From contig VIIQ02000103.1 in the NCBI GenBank assembly GCA_007449985.2, positions 186,001 through 250,000 on the forward strand: a DNA stretch of 64,000 bases. The letters are read 5' to 3'. Within the stretch, counting starts at the first letter, position 1, and each line of letters begins with the position of its first letter. Positions 44,892 through 56,034 of this stretch are shown here, piece by piece. The translations under genes were made by a program, and so were the position numbers. A model generated the notes under the pieces. The model ran no database searches, was not told the origin of the DNA, and was given only the letters and a program-made list of their open reading frames with translations. Source of the stretch: Desmodesmus armatus (taxonomy: Eukaryota > Chlorophyta > Chlorophyceae > Sphaeropleales > Scenedesmaceae).

Positions 44892-46742
44892 TGGGTGGCA
44901 TGGCCACACGAATTCTGACTGCCTCGACAGCTGTCCGACCTACAGCACTTGGGGTGGGAAGGTATTCAATTGCTGCTTGTGTAATGCATTCGTGCCAGGC
45001 CCTGGCCCTGTCTGTGATCCCTGTGGCCCTGAGGGCCGACAGGATCATGTGATACAGGTTGTCAAGTGTTTCCAGGGTCGTCACATGACATCAGCGGCTG
45101 ACAGGCGGTGTCACACCCTGTAGATGTGTTTGCTGACCTCAGACTTTCACAGGTGTGTCTGGTGCCCTAGTTCAGTCAGTCTAGGCAGTGGTAGTTGTCT
45201 GCATCTGTGCAGTTGTGGCCAGGGCGCTTGCATGGGGGAAGCTGAGGGTCGATTGCAGGCTGCGGCTCTGACGCTTTTTGAAAGCAGAGGCTCAGCCTGC
45301 AGCAGTTGCTGCCGGCAGCAACAGCAGGGCAGACTGTACAAGCAGGAGTGCTGCTGCTCCTTCGCCACCATCTGCATCAGCAGCATTATGATATTATAGC
45401 TGCCGAAATCCACCGCCGAGCGGCAGGTGGACTGCCGAAATGGCACCGCACAGCTGCCAAGGCTGCTTAGCTCTGTATTGACCTGGCAGCTCAAGTGGCA
45501 GCTAGAGCAGGACATGTGTGTGTCTGTTGAAGATGTGTTTGGCGCAATAGGCACACGAACTGTCCAGTCAGGTCCTGATGGAATTGTTGCAACTGCACTG
45601 CAGGTGTACATACAGGTAGGGGGGGTAATATTGGTGGAGTTTGCTCAAACCTGTAGAAATGGGCTCTGCAGGCCGGGAACAGTATCGTAACATAGTTTTC
45701 TAAAGCATATAAGTGAATTCACAAAGTTGCAAGCCTCGGATCGCGGTTTTGGCAGCAATCTGGCACTACTGCTGTGATGCATGGCTCATCAACTGTGGGG
45801 TCAATTTTGGTGGCAGCCACAGGAGCGACCAAACAGGACATCTGATGTTGCAGAGTGATACAGAAAAGGGATTAAAAGCATGTTATGGAGCGCTTTTTTG
45901 CCCGGGCCTTTTTTTTCAGGACATGTCCTGTGCAGCACATTTGGCAGGTGACTGCCATGGTACTACCAATTTGCTTGTGGCCCGGAGGCATGAGACAGTG
46001 CCCCCGCACGCTTTACAAAAACATTTGTGACATATATGGCCATGTTTCAAGCGCAGTGCCAGTCCCATCTCGAGGTCTTTGGTCAAAATGCTGTCACATC
46101 TGTAACCACCCAAACTGCTCCCCGGGTGCTCAACAGGTATCGGCCCAAAAGCGATCCATAGATGTTTTTAGGTTGGGTTGAAAGTATCAGATCTCGGTTT
46201 GCAGGCCCTGCAACTGCCTGTGCAGGATCTCACCAAAACTGGACACACCCAATAATTACCCCCTCCACCTGTATGTATGCATGTTTCATCAGAAACATGC
46301 ATGTTTCTGCTTCATCATCGGTTGTCCTCCACAAGCTGCGCCTTGTTATGTGGAGTTGCTCCACATCTTTCCTTGCTTTGGTTTTGCTTCACCGAATAAT
46401 CAGAAAGTGTTCGCATCGGCCGAGGTATGGGTGCATCAGGTTTAGCTGCTTGTGTTTGCAGTGCATTGCTGTGCAAATCTGGCATAACGCCCGCCTTACG
46501 TCACCTGTATGTGTCATTTAAGCCGGACTTCCACGTACCAAGTCTCCGCTAGTTTGCCTCTGCATCTGAGAGGTGCGTTTGCTGCAAAAACGTCTCAGCT
46601 GCTCACACTGTCTTTTGTTGATGTTATTTCATCCATTTAAACCTTCAGCAACGCTCATCGCGTCTTGGCTGTGCATTTTGCTCTGCTGCTGCTTCTGCCC
46701 CCCTGTGCTGTGTGTGCTGCGCCATCCAGGCACACTTGCAAC
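44892..46742. other. Intergenic stretch before the MYND gene
   Basis: 1.85 kb with no recognisable gene. A 77-codon minus-strand frame at 44851-45084 and a plus frame at 45127-45399 have no identifiable domain. The last part is AT-richer and should hold the MYND gene promoter. Confidence 0.4.
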
Positions 46743-48000
46743 ATGGCCCGAGCTGCAGTGGCAGCCTGGACAGAAGCCATCAAGGGGATTCAGAAGTTCG
46801 TCAATAACGCAGTCACGGTCCCTGACCCGTCCCTGCTGAAGCAGCTCGGCAAGCTCGCCTTCCTTGGATCCCCGCTGCCTCATGCAGCACTGAAGAGCCT
46901 TGTCAACAGCCAGGTACGTTTACAAGTTCACAATGCTCGTGAACGCAGCTACCACTTTAAAATTGAATCCTTCACGTAGCTTGCTTGGACGTGCGCTAAT
47001 GTGATGGGCTCAAAGTGCTCAGCACTGCTTACGATGCACCGGGTTGCCCCTCCTAATCCCTGAGGTATGGCAGCTGCTGTAGCTCCAAGACACAGCCAAA
47101 AATCTAAATTTGTGCTGCATTTACTGTCCTGCTGCGCCACTGCTGTGTGTGCAGGTGATGCGCCAGCTGGCACAATTGTGCATACAGACCTACCAGCAGA
47201 AAGCACCAGCAGCAGTCCAATCCATGGCCTCCTTTGTCCTGGGGTTGTGGCTGCGGGAGGCAGACGAAGCTTGTGCTGCCTCTCCACAGTCTCGCCTTGC
47301 AGCCAGCCTGCGGCAGCAGCTGCAGGACTCAGGGCTGTTGCAACACATGGGTGCTATGCTGACAGATGCAGCAGATGGCCTGACAGCGGCAGCAGCAGTA
47401 GCAGCAACTGGCCAGAAAGCATCACCCCGCAGCAGCCGTAGCAGCAGCAGCAGCAGCAGCAGCGGTGCTCGAAAGGAGCCTGCAGTGCAAGATTGCCAAG
47501 AACTTGCACCAGCCTTGAACCTCATCGACAAGGTTCTGCAGGTTTACCACAGGTCCTGTGGCGTGTTGTCAGAAACAGCCAGCATCAGCTTGGAGTCCGC
47601 TCTGCCTGCAGCACCCGCAGCTGTGCGTCTAATCCTCACCACCTTCCAAACCTGCAGCAGGCTGCAGCAGCTGGCAGGTGCAGAGAGCAGGCCACCAGCA
47701 GTGGTGCTGTGGGCCAGTGATGCAGAGTTTCAGAGGGACTGCACTGAGACTCTGGGCACAGCGCACTTTACCTTTCTGAAAGTAGCGGAAGCAGTGCAGC
47801 GGCACACGGCACAAGGCTTGCTGCTGTCGCTGCCTGGGGTGCCAGAGCTGCTGCTTTGCCCTGAGATGGTGCCATGCTGTGTTGCTGGGGTGCTTGTGGC
47901 AGTGATGAGCCTGGACGCAGGGGTGCAAGGGGCTGCAAGAAGCAGCAGCAGTGCGGCCACTGTCATAACAGGGACTGCAGCAGCCACCACCGCTGCAGGC

Positions 48001-48003
48001 AGT

Positions 48004-48043
<40 letters not shown>
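48001..48043 (+). repeat. AGC microsatellite (poly-Ser)
   Basis: Uninterrupted AGC/AGT triplets in exon 2 of the MYND gene encode about 14 consecutive Ser. Smaller CAG/AGC runs nearby show the same trinucleotide bias. Confidence 0.75.
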
Positions 48044-49324
48044 AGGCAGACAGCAGCGGGCATGGGCAAGTTTCAAGCGCTCAGGGCGCTTCCCAGCGCC
48101 CTGTGGGTTCAGGCGGTGCCTCCACACTGCGCAACCCCACCAGCAGCACCAGCAGCAGTGGGAGGCTGGGCAATGGCATCAGCTTGGACAGCCTGACGAC
48201 GCTGTCCCGCGGCTTGTTTGGCCTGCTGGGGGTGGACCAGGGCGTGCTGCTGCAGACTGGAAGGGGTGCCCAGGATCTGCGCGGCGAAGGGTTCACCCCG
48301 GGATACGTGGGCATGCTCCTCTGCATATACAGCATCATGTTGTCATATCAAGTGAGTTGCCCAGTTGCTTAGTGCAAGAAATGGGAAATGTTCCAGCAAC
48401 CAAGTCAGGACTTGCTCCAAAGACTTGTTGCTTGACGCTCCACCAGCATCTCTTAGTTTGTCCACAACTTCTTGAGCTGTTGAAGCATGGCACATTCACC
48501 AGGCCTGACAGATGTGGCAGTGGTTACCAGTAGTACTGTCGCTGAGTGTGCCATGCACAACAAGTCAAACCACGTTGTACACTCCTGACTTTTGTTGAGG
48601 GATGAACGACGGGCACAAACAGGTGCACCGTGGCAGCAACAATCCTATAGTCGGCATGCTTCGGCGACCCATGTGTCTTCCTGCCATGCAGGTTGAACAG
48701 CTGTGCACATCATGTGGGGCATCAAATGCCCAACTGCTGTTGCATGCGGAGACAGACATGCTGTTGACACTGGCGGTGCACCAGCTGACAGCCAGCATAC
48801 CTGCCAGCTACCCAGGGGCCCATGATGCACGCACGGCAGCTTGCCAGCTCAGGTGTGTGCCGCTGGGTTGCCTGTATGCCAACATCAGCTTGCACATGCT
48901 CCCCTTGCCCTCAGCATACACAGGGCCCCAGCTGGCGCTGCAGGTCATGCCGTGTGCACTGGAGCAGCAGCAGCAGGAGCCACCACAGCTGCAGCAGCAG
49001 CAGCATCTGCAGGAGCGGCAGCAGCAGACGCAGCAGCAGCAGCAGTGGTGCACAGCAGCACCAACCGCCCAGCTGCTGACAGAGCTGCTGCCATTGCTGA
49101 CCAGTTGCTGCCGGGTTACAATGCAGCAGCAGCAGCACCAGCAGCTGCTGCAGGGATTGCAGCTGCAGCATGCTGGCAGCAGCGGCCAGGCATTTGGGTC
49201 ACAAGGCTCCACTGCGAGTGCACCCACCCCTGGATTGCTCAGCTCAGTCTCAGGGGCAGCTGCCAGCTCCGTGTTCGCAGAGAGTGTCAGGCTCTGCATG
49301 ACCCTCCTGAGCACACTGCTGAGG

Positions 49325-49329
49325 AGTGC
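49325..49329. repeat. Target-site duplication AGTGC, left
   Basis: The 5 bases just outside the left LTR are AGTGC, the same as the 5 bases just outside the right LTR (54759-54763). This marks the integration event. Confidence 0.9.
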
Positions 49330-49649
49330 TGTTGAGAGCTGTGGAACGCTCTGTCAGTGCGTGCATGCCAAGACTAGACTTTCCTATGACTTTGGATGCC
49401 ATAAAGAGAGTCTGGGCTCGGACTCAGGGAATCCTGTGAACGACGAGGTTACCAATGACCGAACAAGATAACAGATACAACTGGAAATGATGTAGGAAAG
49501 ATAACCAGAAGGAATTGGAAGTGTCGAGCATGAGCGCAGGGCTCGTGCTTGATGCCGAAAGGTCGACTGGCCTTCGACCGACCAACCGGATTACGGTTGT
49601 GACAGGCCGTTGACAACCAAAAGATAAAGTATCGAGCTTACTCATAACA
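49330..49649 (-). repeat. LTR (3' LTR of the element)
   Basis: 320 bp from TGTTGAGAGC to CTCATAACA on the plus strand. Same length as the other LTR and apparently the same sequence throughout. It contains the chance frame that ends the truncated MYND product. Confidence 0.95.
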
Positions 49650-49653
49650 TCAC

Positions 49654-49666
49654 GCCCCCCCTTTTC
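49654..49666 (-). other. Polypurine tract
   Basis: On the minus strand GAAAAGGGGGGGC lies a few bases before the 3' LTR, the expected place for the plus-strand primer of reverse transcription. Confidence 0.7.
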
Positions 49667-49679
49667 AACGCCAATGTCC

Positions 49680-50702
49680 TCATTGGCGCCTGCGAGGGCT
49701 ACGGCGCGTGCTGCGAGTAGCAACAGGCAATGCAGCATGGTGGGTGGCTTCATAATCCTCAACAACATCATCATCAATCTGCTTCATATTTATCCACATG
49801 TCATCCTCAGGGCCATAGCCACGCCACCGCACAAGGTACTCAATGCTCACACCACGACCACGCTTGCACTGCCGCTTATCCAAAAGCTTCTCAACATAGA
49901 AGCGGTCCTCTTCAACATCAACAGGAGGAGGACGAGACATGACAGCAGGGTGTGGCAACTCTGGTTGTGTGTGCCAGGGTTGCAAAAGACTGACATGGAA
50001 CACAGGGTGTACCTTGAGAGTAGGAGGCAGCTTCAGCCTGTATGCGACAGGGCTGATGACCTGTTGTACTGGGAAGGGTCCCAGATACTTAGCAGCAAGC
50101 TTCTTGCTCATGGTGCTGGGCAAGGCAAGGTTGGCTGCCGACAAGCGCACAAGGTCACCTACAGAAAAAGTAACGTCACGACGATGCGCATTTTGCTGTG
50201 CCATCATACGCTGCTGGGCGGCATGCAAGTTGGTCTTGGCATGCTGTAAGACAGAATGCATGTCATCAGCAGTCACTTGGGCTGCTGGCACCAAGACAGG
50301 GCCTAATGCAACATCCAACACAGACAAAGGGCTCTGGCCAAAACACAAGAAAAATGGAGAGTAACCTGTGGCTGGGTTGACAGAGTCATTGATGGCGTAC
50401 TCAGCCAAGTCCAGCCAATCATCCCAATCATCCTGCCGGGGAGAAACAAAATGCCGCAAGTACTCCTCCAAAGTGCGATTAGCACGCTCAGACTGGCCGT
50501 CAGTCTGGGGATGAAAAGCAGTAGAAAACTTCAAGTCAGTGCCCAATGCAGAAAACAATGCACGCCAGAACTTGCTCAAGAAGCGCCTGTCGCGATCGGA
50601 AACAATGCTTCTTGGCAATCCAAAGGTCCTAAACCACTCTTTGCGCACAAGCGATGCAATGGGGTCAGCACCTGCACCCTTGGTTGTGGGAATGAACCGC
50701 AC
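49680..50702 (-). CDS. Retrotransposon pol, C-terminal part: integrase core and chromodomain
   Basis: A frame of about 340 residues continues pol after a frame break. It begins within the integrase catalytic core ([14 protein letters not shown] carrying an active-site Asp; [20 protein letters not shown] carrying the conserved region before the Glu), passes the integrase C-terminal GPY-type segment ([32 protein letters not shown]) and ends in a chromodomain ([30 protein letters not shown]). Chromodomains guide integration to chromatin with particular histone marks. Its tail is Arg/Ser-rich. It is out of frame with the upstream pol segment, so in this copy it is probably not made as part of the polyprotein. 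Confidence 0.85.
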   Translation of the reverse strand: MRFIPTTKGAGADPIASLVRKEWFRTFGLPRSIVSDRDRRFLSKFWRALFSALGTDLKFSTAFHPQTDGQSERANRTLEEYLRHFVSPRQDDWDDWLDLAEYAINDSVNPATGYSPFFLCFGQSPLSVLDVALGPVLVPAAQVTADDMHSVLQHAKTNLHAAQQRMMAQQNAHRRDVTFSVGDLVRLSAANLALPSTMSKKLAAKYLGPFPVQQVISPVAYRLKLPPTLKVHPVFHVSLLQPWHTQPELPHPAVMSRPPPVDVEEDRFYVEKLLDKRQCKRGRGVSIEYLVRWRGYGPEDDMWINMKQIDDDVVEDYEATHHAALPVATRSTRRSPRRRQ

Positions 50703-53700
50703 AAATTAGTAAGACGGTCCACAATGGTAAGCACAGCATCATGACCATGCTTAGTTGGTGGAAGGTCGGTGATAAGGTCCAAGGAAATGCACTCAAACTT
50801 ATGGGTGGGAATGGGCAAAGGGTGCAACAAGCCAGCTGGTGCTTGTGTGCTGGGCTTGTTCAGCTGACAGGATGGACAAGACACAACATAATTGCGGACT
50901 GTCCTAGCCAGGTGTGGCCACCAGAAGCGCTCAGCAACGCGCTGCAGGGTTTTAGCAACACCCAAGTGGCCAGCGCTTGGACAGTCATGACACTCTCGCA
51001 ACACCTGTAGCTTGAGGGGCTTGCAGGCGGGGATAGCAATGCGATCATGCATGTACCAAATGCCGTGTTGGCACTTCAGGTACTTAGGAGCATGCAAGTA
51101 GTAGGGATCCTGCTCATATGCAACACGCAACTTATCCACAAAGGAAGCATCATGTACAGTGGACATGGTTGCAAGGTCAGGCCGACGTGACAAGGGGTCA
51201 GCAGGGTTGGCCTTGCCTTCCTTCCACTGAATATCAACACCACCGTAGTAAGACTCAAGCCACTCAGTCCACTTCGCTTGACGACGTGACATGTTTTGAG
51301 CCTTCTTGGCTGCAAACCATGTATGATTCAGGTGATCAGAGTTCACAGTGAACTCAGCACCCTCAAGGTAGCAGCGCCACTGCTGCAATGCATGCACAAT
51401 ACCCAACATTTCACGGTCGCCAGTAGGGTACCGCTTCTCAGTATCAGACAGCTTCTTGCTGATGTAAGCAACTGGCTGCAGACCGTGACCATGATCCTGC
51501 AGTAAAACAGCACCCAAAGCAAAACCTGATGCATCAGTGAACACCTGATAAGGGCGGCTGGGGTCTGGCATCGCGAGAGCAGGGGCTGTGGAGACGGCTT
51601 GCTTCAAGGCCTCAAAAGCCTGCTGCTCCACCGCTGGGCGCCAACGCCAGGGGGAGTGCTCTCGAGTGAGCTCTGTCAAAGGCAGAGCCATGCTGCTGTA
51701 ATGCCGAATGAACTTCTTATAGTAGGAGGTGAGCCCCAAAAACTGCCGCACTTGATGCATATTACTGGGAGCAGGCCAATCCTGAACGGCAGAGATCTTG
51801 GCCGGATCAGGACGGATGCCATCTGGGGACACCACATGGCCCAAGAACTCCACAGTATTCAGACCAAAAGCACACTTTGTGAGGCCAGCATGTAGCTGAT
51901 TTTCCTCCAATGCTTGCAACACCAAATCCAGATGCTGGGCATGCTCAGCCTCAGTAGCAGAGTAAACCAAGATGTCATCTAGATACACAATGACAAAACG
52001 GTCCAGATACGCATGCAATACATGATGCATGAGACCTTGGAAAGTGGCAGGTGCATTGGTGAGACCAAAAGGCAACACCTTCCACTCATAATGACCGTAA
52101 CGGGTCCTGAATGCAGTTTTGGGAATGTCTTGTTCCTCAATTCTGACTTGGTGGTACGCACTGTCCAAGTCAAGCTTGGAAAACACAGTGGCATTATGCA
52201 ACCTGTCAAGCAACTCATCAATACGAGGCAAAGGGTACCGATTCTTAACAGTGAGCTTGTTGAGTGCCCTGTAGTCAACACACATGCGCAGCTTCCCATT
52301 CTTCTTGCGCACAAAAAGGATGGGTGCACCATAAGGTGACTTGCTGGGCTGAATGAAATCCTTCTCAATCAGCTCAGTTAGCTGACGCTTGCACTCCTCC
52401 AGCTCAAAAGGGCTCAGCTGGTAGATGGGACCAAACGGAGGCTTGGCCCCTGGCTGCAGTAAAATGTCATGCTCAACCCCACGCAGGGGTGGCAGACCTG
52501 TGACCTTGCTGAACACACCCTTGTGCTTCAACAGCACATGGCGCACTTGAGTGGCCGAACTGCCGTGGCAGGCAGGCAGAGGCATGTCAGCAACAGCTGA
52601 GGCAAAGGGGTCAGGTTCAGGAGCATCAGGACCTGACTGCACCTCAGTAAGAACCGCCAAAAATGCAGATGCACCACGCTCAACAGACTTGACTGCTGCC
52701 ATAGCCGAGATCAAGCTAACATCCTCGGGGTCAGCAACAACAGTTGGCAGGGTATGCTGAACACCCTTAGATGTGAGAACAACAAGATTACTTTGCCAAT
52801 CAATGCAAGGATTGTGAAAAGTCAACCAAGGCTTCCCAAGAACAATGTCATCAACTGCCAGGTCAGTGACAGTAAAGGGCTGGGAATCCTTGAAAGAGCC
52901 AATCCTAAAAGGTAATGCAGCAATTTGCTGGGATGCATCCTGCAACATGCCATTGGCAAGCTTGACAGACTTGCCTGGAACAGATGTAGCAGGAAGTGAC
53001 AACTCCGTAGCCCACCTGGTGTCAACGTAGTTGTCAGTAGCACCAGAATCCAGCAATGCAACCAAATGCTGTCCACGAACAGAAACACGGAGCCGGATAA
53101 CAGTGTTGGCGATGGGGTCCAACCCAGGCGAGGGCTGTGCTGGTGAGGGCGCAACCTGAGACGCAGTGGGCCTCCCAATGCGCTCGTAGTAGAGACCCTG
53201 GGTGGAGGTGGCTGTGATGGGAACCTGAAGGGGCTGAAAGGCAGGGCCATAGCCGCGCCCAGCGGAAGCTGACCTGAGGCGGAGAGGGGAATCCCGCAGC
53301 ACCACCACAGGCCACCTGAGTGGGCCCATGTCCTGCCAACTGCCGTCAGGCTGGGGCGCCTGAAACAAGCCGGGAGTACCAGCAGGGTACTCATGGATGA
53401 TCTGAAAGCTGTGGGTGAGGGGCCACCATGGCTTCTTGGTGAGTTTCGGCACCAGGAAGACGGACTCCATCAGTGGGAAAGTATCGTCGAGTCTGCTGTT
53501 GTGCTGCTGGCGCTGTGTGAGGTAATGCTTGAGGAGGCTGCCTGCTGAGCGGAAAGGGGCACAGATCCAATAGTTGTCTCCCGCGACTTCGGGATGCCGC
53601 TGAAAGTCACCAAAGGACATGGCGTCAGGGCTGTAAGCCCATTCGCCAGCGCACGACTGCCGGAGGCGAGACTGGCTGGCCTGCCAAGTCGGGTCACCTG

Positions 53701-53959
53701 GGCTTGCCTGGCACAGTGCTGTCTGAAAGCCCCCAAACTGCGCTGCATATTTTGCTGCTTCCTCAGGGCAAAGCTGCCAGTCCTGTCTGTCCCTGTTACG
53801 CACACGACCAGCGCTGGGTTTGCCTGGGACAGGGGTGGTAGCTCTTAGGGCAGTAGCTGGCCTAGCGCACTGCCCCGCACGCCAGCTGAACTGAACACCG
53901 GGGAGGGGGGAACCTGAGCTGCTAGAAGACCGAAGACTGGAACCTAGTAGGCTTCCCAT
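50703..53959 (-). pseudogene. Retrotransposon pol, N-terminal part: unusual leader, protease, RT, RNase H, integrase zinc finger
   Basis: Positions count from the open frame's upper end at 53977; the first ATG is 53959. A ~260-residue leader comes first, with [13 protein letters not shown] and [17 protein letters not shown]. Then protease [14 protein letters not shown] (~306-318), reverse transcriptase with [13 protein letters not shown] and the catalytic [13 protein letters not shown] (~661-673), RNase H starting [16 protein letters not shown] with connection region [10 protein letters not shown], and the integrase HHCC finger ([24 protein letters not shown]). The frame is lost in the integrase core at about 50695-50705, just after VDRLTNL, where one base appears to be missing compared with the frame that continues downstream. 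Everything before that point looks intact. Confidence 0.88.
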
Positions 53960-54026
53960 ACTGCTACGGCAGGGCAAAGCCGACTTGCCTTGCAGTACAG
54001 CCCACTCCTAGCACAGCAGTAGCGAA

Positions 54027-54365
54027 CTACTGCTTGGCCGCCTTGCCGTCAGGGTGCTGTGTGCGCATTGAGCGAGCACGCTGACGACAGTCGGCGGTCC
54101 AGTGCCCTTGGCGGTGATGCCAGCTGCAGTAGGGCACTTTGCCGCTGGTAGGGGGTTGCTGAGGGTTGCGCTGTGGGGCACGCTGCAGCGACCCAAGCTC
54201 CATGGGGGCGGGGTGGCTGCTGCTGCCACTGGACATCACATGCTGCTGTTGCAATTGCTGTTCCAGCTGCATGCGCGACTGCTGCTCAAGCGCGAGATGT
54301 TGCGCCAGCTGTTGAAGTTGCTCCGACTGCTGCGACAGCTGCGCCTGGAACTGTTCGAACTCCAT
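54027..54365 (-). CDS. Retrotransposon gag-like ORF with variant zinc knuckle
   Basis: ATG at 54365 gives 112 residues: a Gln/Leu-rich heptad-like stretch (FEQFQAQLSQQSEQLQQLAQ) likely to form a coiled coil, a Ser/Pro linker, then a zinc-knuckle-like YCSWHHRQGHWTADCRQR. The second Cys of the usual C-x2-C-x4-H-x4-C is His (C-x2-H-x4-H-x4-C). It is short for a Gypsy gag and shows no clear capsid domain. Pol follows after about 50 bases in another frame, so some recoding or reinitiation would be needed. Confidence 0.65.
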   Translation of the reverse strand: MEFEQFQAQLSQQSEQLQQLAQHLALEQQSRMQLEQQLQQQHVMSSGSSSHPAPMELGSLQRAPQRNPQQPPTSGKVPYCSWHHRQGHWTADCRQRARSMRTQHPDGKAAKQ

Positions 54366-54422
54366 ACGATGATTGTAAGGCGAGTGGGAAGCTGATGGGC
54401 TAAATTGGGCAACGAAGATCGA

Positions 54423-54436
54423 GGTCTCCGCTACCA
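54423..54436 (-). other. Primer-binding site
   Basis: On the minus strand TGGTAGCGGAGACC starts two bases after the 5' LTR. TGGTA starts are typical of sites complementary to the 3' end (TACCA) of initiator Met tRNA, the common Gypsy primer. The tRNA identity is inferred. Confidence 0.6.
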
Positions 54437-54438
54437 CT

Positions 54439-54758
54439 TGTTGAGAGCTGTGGAACGCTCTGTCAGTGCGTGCATGCCAAGACTAGACTTTCCTATGACT
54501 TTGGATGCCATAAAGAGAGTCTGGGCTCGGACTCAGGGAATCCTGTGAACGACGAGGTTACCAATGACCGAACAAGATAACAGATACAACTGGAAATGAT
54601 GTAGGAAAGATAACCAGAAGGAATTGGAAGTGTCGAGCATGAGCGCAGGGCTCGTGCTTGATGCCGAAAGGTCGACTGGCCTTCGACCGACCAACCGGAT
54701 TACGGTTGTGACAGGCCGTTGACAACCAAAAGATAAAGTATCGAGCTTACTCATAACA
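54439..54758 (-). repeat. LTR (5' LTR of the element)
   Basis: 320 bp, apparently identical to 49330-49649. In element orientation this is the upstream LTR that should carry the promoter. Confidence 0.95.
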
Positions 54759-54763
54759 AGTGC
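54759..54763. repeat. Target-site duplication AGTGC, right
   Basis: Matches 49325-49329 exactly. Joining across one copy restores the host gene's reading frame at the split Ala codon, confirming the pre-insertion state. Confidence 0.9.
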
Positions 54764-56034
54764 AGTGGTTCCGCACCCCGACCTCACACCAGCAGAGAAG
54801 CAGGCAGCACTAGCTGTACCCTGCACATGGCCGCATGGCTTAGGCCTCTTCCCCTACAGGTGTGGTGTGCAGGCACACGATGCTGTCCTGCAGAATGCAG
54901 GGAGCATTGTGGAGGTGCTTGAGGCCCTGCTGCGAAGCTCTGCAGCCATGTGTCAGTCAGCAGCAGCCCAGCTAACAAGCCAGCTTCACAGCGCCGTTGG
55001 GGGGGGCAACTGCAAGCACAAACGCGCAGCAGCTGGCATTATCAGTTCTGCTGGGTGCAGAAGGCAGCTTGATCCGGTTTGCAGGCCTTACTGAGGCATT
55101 GATCGGCCACAGTGTGATTGGGGCTTTGCCCCACCGCCCTGCAGCACTCGCACTAGTAGCCCTCTCAGCAGGCCCAGGGTCTCGCCTACAGTAGCAGCTG
55201 TGCAGCTTGCTGTGCAGCATGGTGAAGCTTGGCCATGCACCCATTGCTGCGGGCCTGCCAAAAAGCACTGCAGATGAGTCCCAGAAAGCCAGGCAGTACC
55301 TGAGCCGGGCTGCTGCCATCACCGCAGCAGCGTTGGTTGCCGGTGCCGGAGACATGCAGCTGCCACACCCTTGTGATGAGAGCAGAGACGGCCATGCAGC
55401 GGTGCTGTTCAAACTGCCAGCTGTATTCATCCTGGGGTGCAGCTGTTTGCACTGGGCTCAGGGGTATGAGGCGGCAACCCACCTCCCAACCATCGCTGCA
55501 CAGATGTGGACGCCGCGGCAGTGTACCGTTGCTGAGCATGTCCTGCCATCTGTGCAGCAGTGGCTACAGGCCAGCAGCACTCAGGAGCAGCTGGTGGCTG
55601 CTGGCTACGCACCCCAAGCACTGCCGCAGCAGCTGCAGCAGGTGATGGTGGCACTGCAGGCTGTTAGGGCCCTGGCCAGTGGCTCAAAGACATTGAGTGA
55701 GCGCCCGGTGAGCTGGCAGACTGACGGCCCAGCATACTTGAAGGCGGCAGCACAGCAGCTGCAGGCAGCAGGCAAGGCCCTGTGCTCTTTTGCCGTGCCC
55801 TGCCTGTGCAACAACCCTTCCTGTGCAAATCTCAATGGGTGCACAGAGATGGGCACCGTGTCGGGGCGCAGCTGCATCTGCGCGGGCTGCCGTGTGGCCC
55901 GCTACTGTGGGCGCGCCTGTCAGCGGTCCGCCTGGAAGCAGCACAAGCCGGTGTGTGCAGCACTGGCAGCAGCAGCAGCGGCAGCCTCAACAGCGGCAGG
56001 TGTAGCAGTGTCAGCGCTACCTGCAGGTCCCTGA
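54764..56034 (+). pseudogene. 3' part of the interrupted MYND zinc-finger gene, with a frameshift and an in-frame stop
   Basis: The reading frame resumes exactly after the target duplication (VVPHPDLTPAEKQAALAVPC) and stays open to a run of eight G at 54999-55006. Coding-like sequence then continues in the next frame (TASTNAQQLALSVLLGAEGS, LIRFAGLTEALIGHSVIGAL), meets TAG at 55192-55194, and carries on in the same frame to the TGA at 56034. The MYND finger lies near the end: CNNPSCANLNGC, then SCICAGCRVARYCGRACQRS, AWKQHKPVC, with the expected Cys/His spacing for two zinc ions. MYND fingers bind proline-rich peptides. No plausible intron removes either lesion (available GT-AG pairs are under 40 bases), so they are either real decay or base errors. 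Confidence 0.65.

Larger units (their letters stand above)
46743..49329 (+). pseudogene. 5' part of a MYND zinc-finger protein gene, interrupted by an LTR retrotransposon
   Basis: Exons 46743-46913, 47155-48351 and 48692-49329 (the last cut by the element) give about 668 residues in frame. The protein starts MARAAVAAWTEAIKGIQKFV and is helical, Ala/Leu/Ser-rich, with a Ser tract coded by an AGC run near 48001-48043 and Gln tracts near 48965-49050. No named domain is visible in this half; the MYND finger lies beyond the insertion. The element begins at 49330, inside codon Ala of TLLRSA. Translation into the LTR adds about 46 foreign residues and stops at 49471, so the interrupted allele can at best make a truncated product without its zinc finger. 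Large MYND proteins of this Gln/Ser/Ala-rich kind are common in green algae; functions are mostly unknown. Confidence 0.7.
49330..54758 (-). mobile_element. Ty3/Gypsy chromovirus LTR retrotransposon, full length, minus orientation
   Basis: 5429 bp bounded by two 320-bp LTRs (TG...CA) and a 5-bp target duplication. Reading on the minus strand: LTR, primer-binding site, short gag with a zinc knuckle, pol with protease, reverse transcriptase, RNase H and integrase, chromodomain, polypurine tract, LTR. The protease-RT-RNase H-integrase order defines Ty3/Gypsy and the C-terminal chromodomain defines chromoviruses. The LTRs look identical base for base on reading, so insertion is recent. This copy has a frame break inside integrase. 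It sits in exon 3 of a MYND gene, in the antisense direction to it. Confidence 0.95.

Noticed and set aside
48808..49335. Cys-rich frames on both strands in exon 3 of the MYND gene
   Set aside because: They are alternative readings of CAG repeats; only one frame connects in phase with exons 1-2 and with sequence beyond the insertion.
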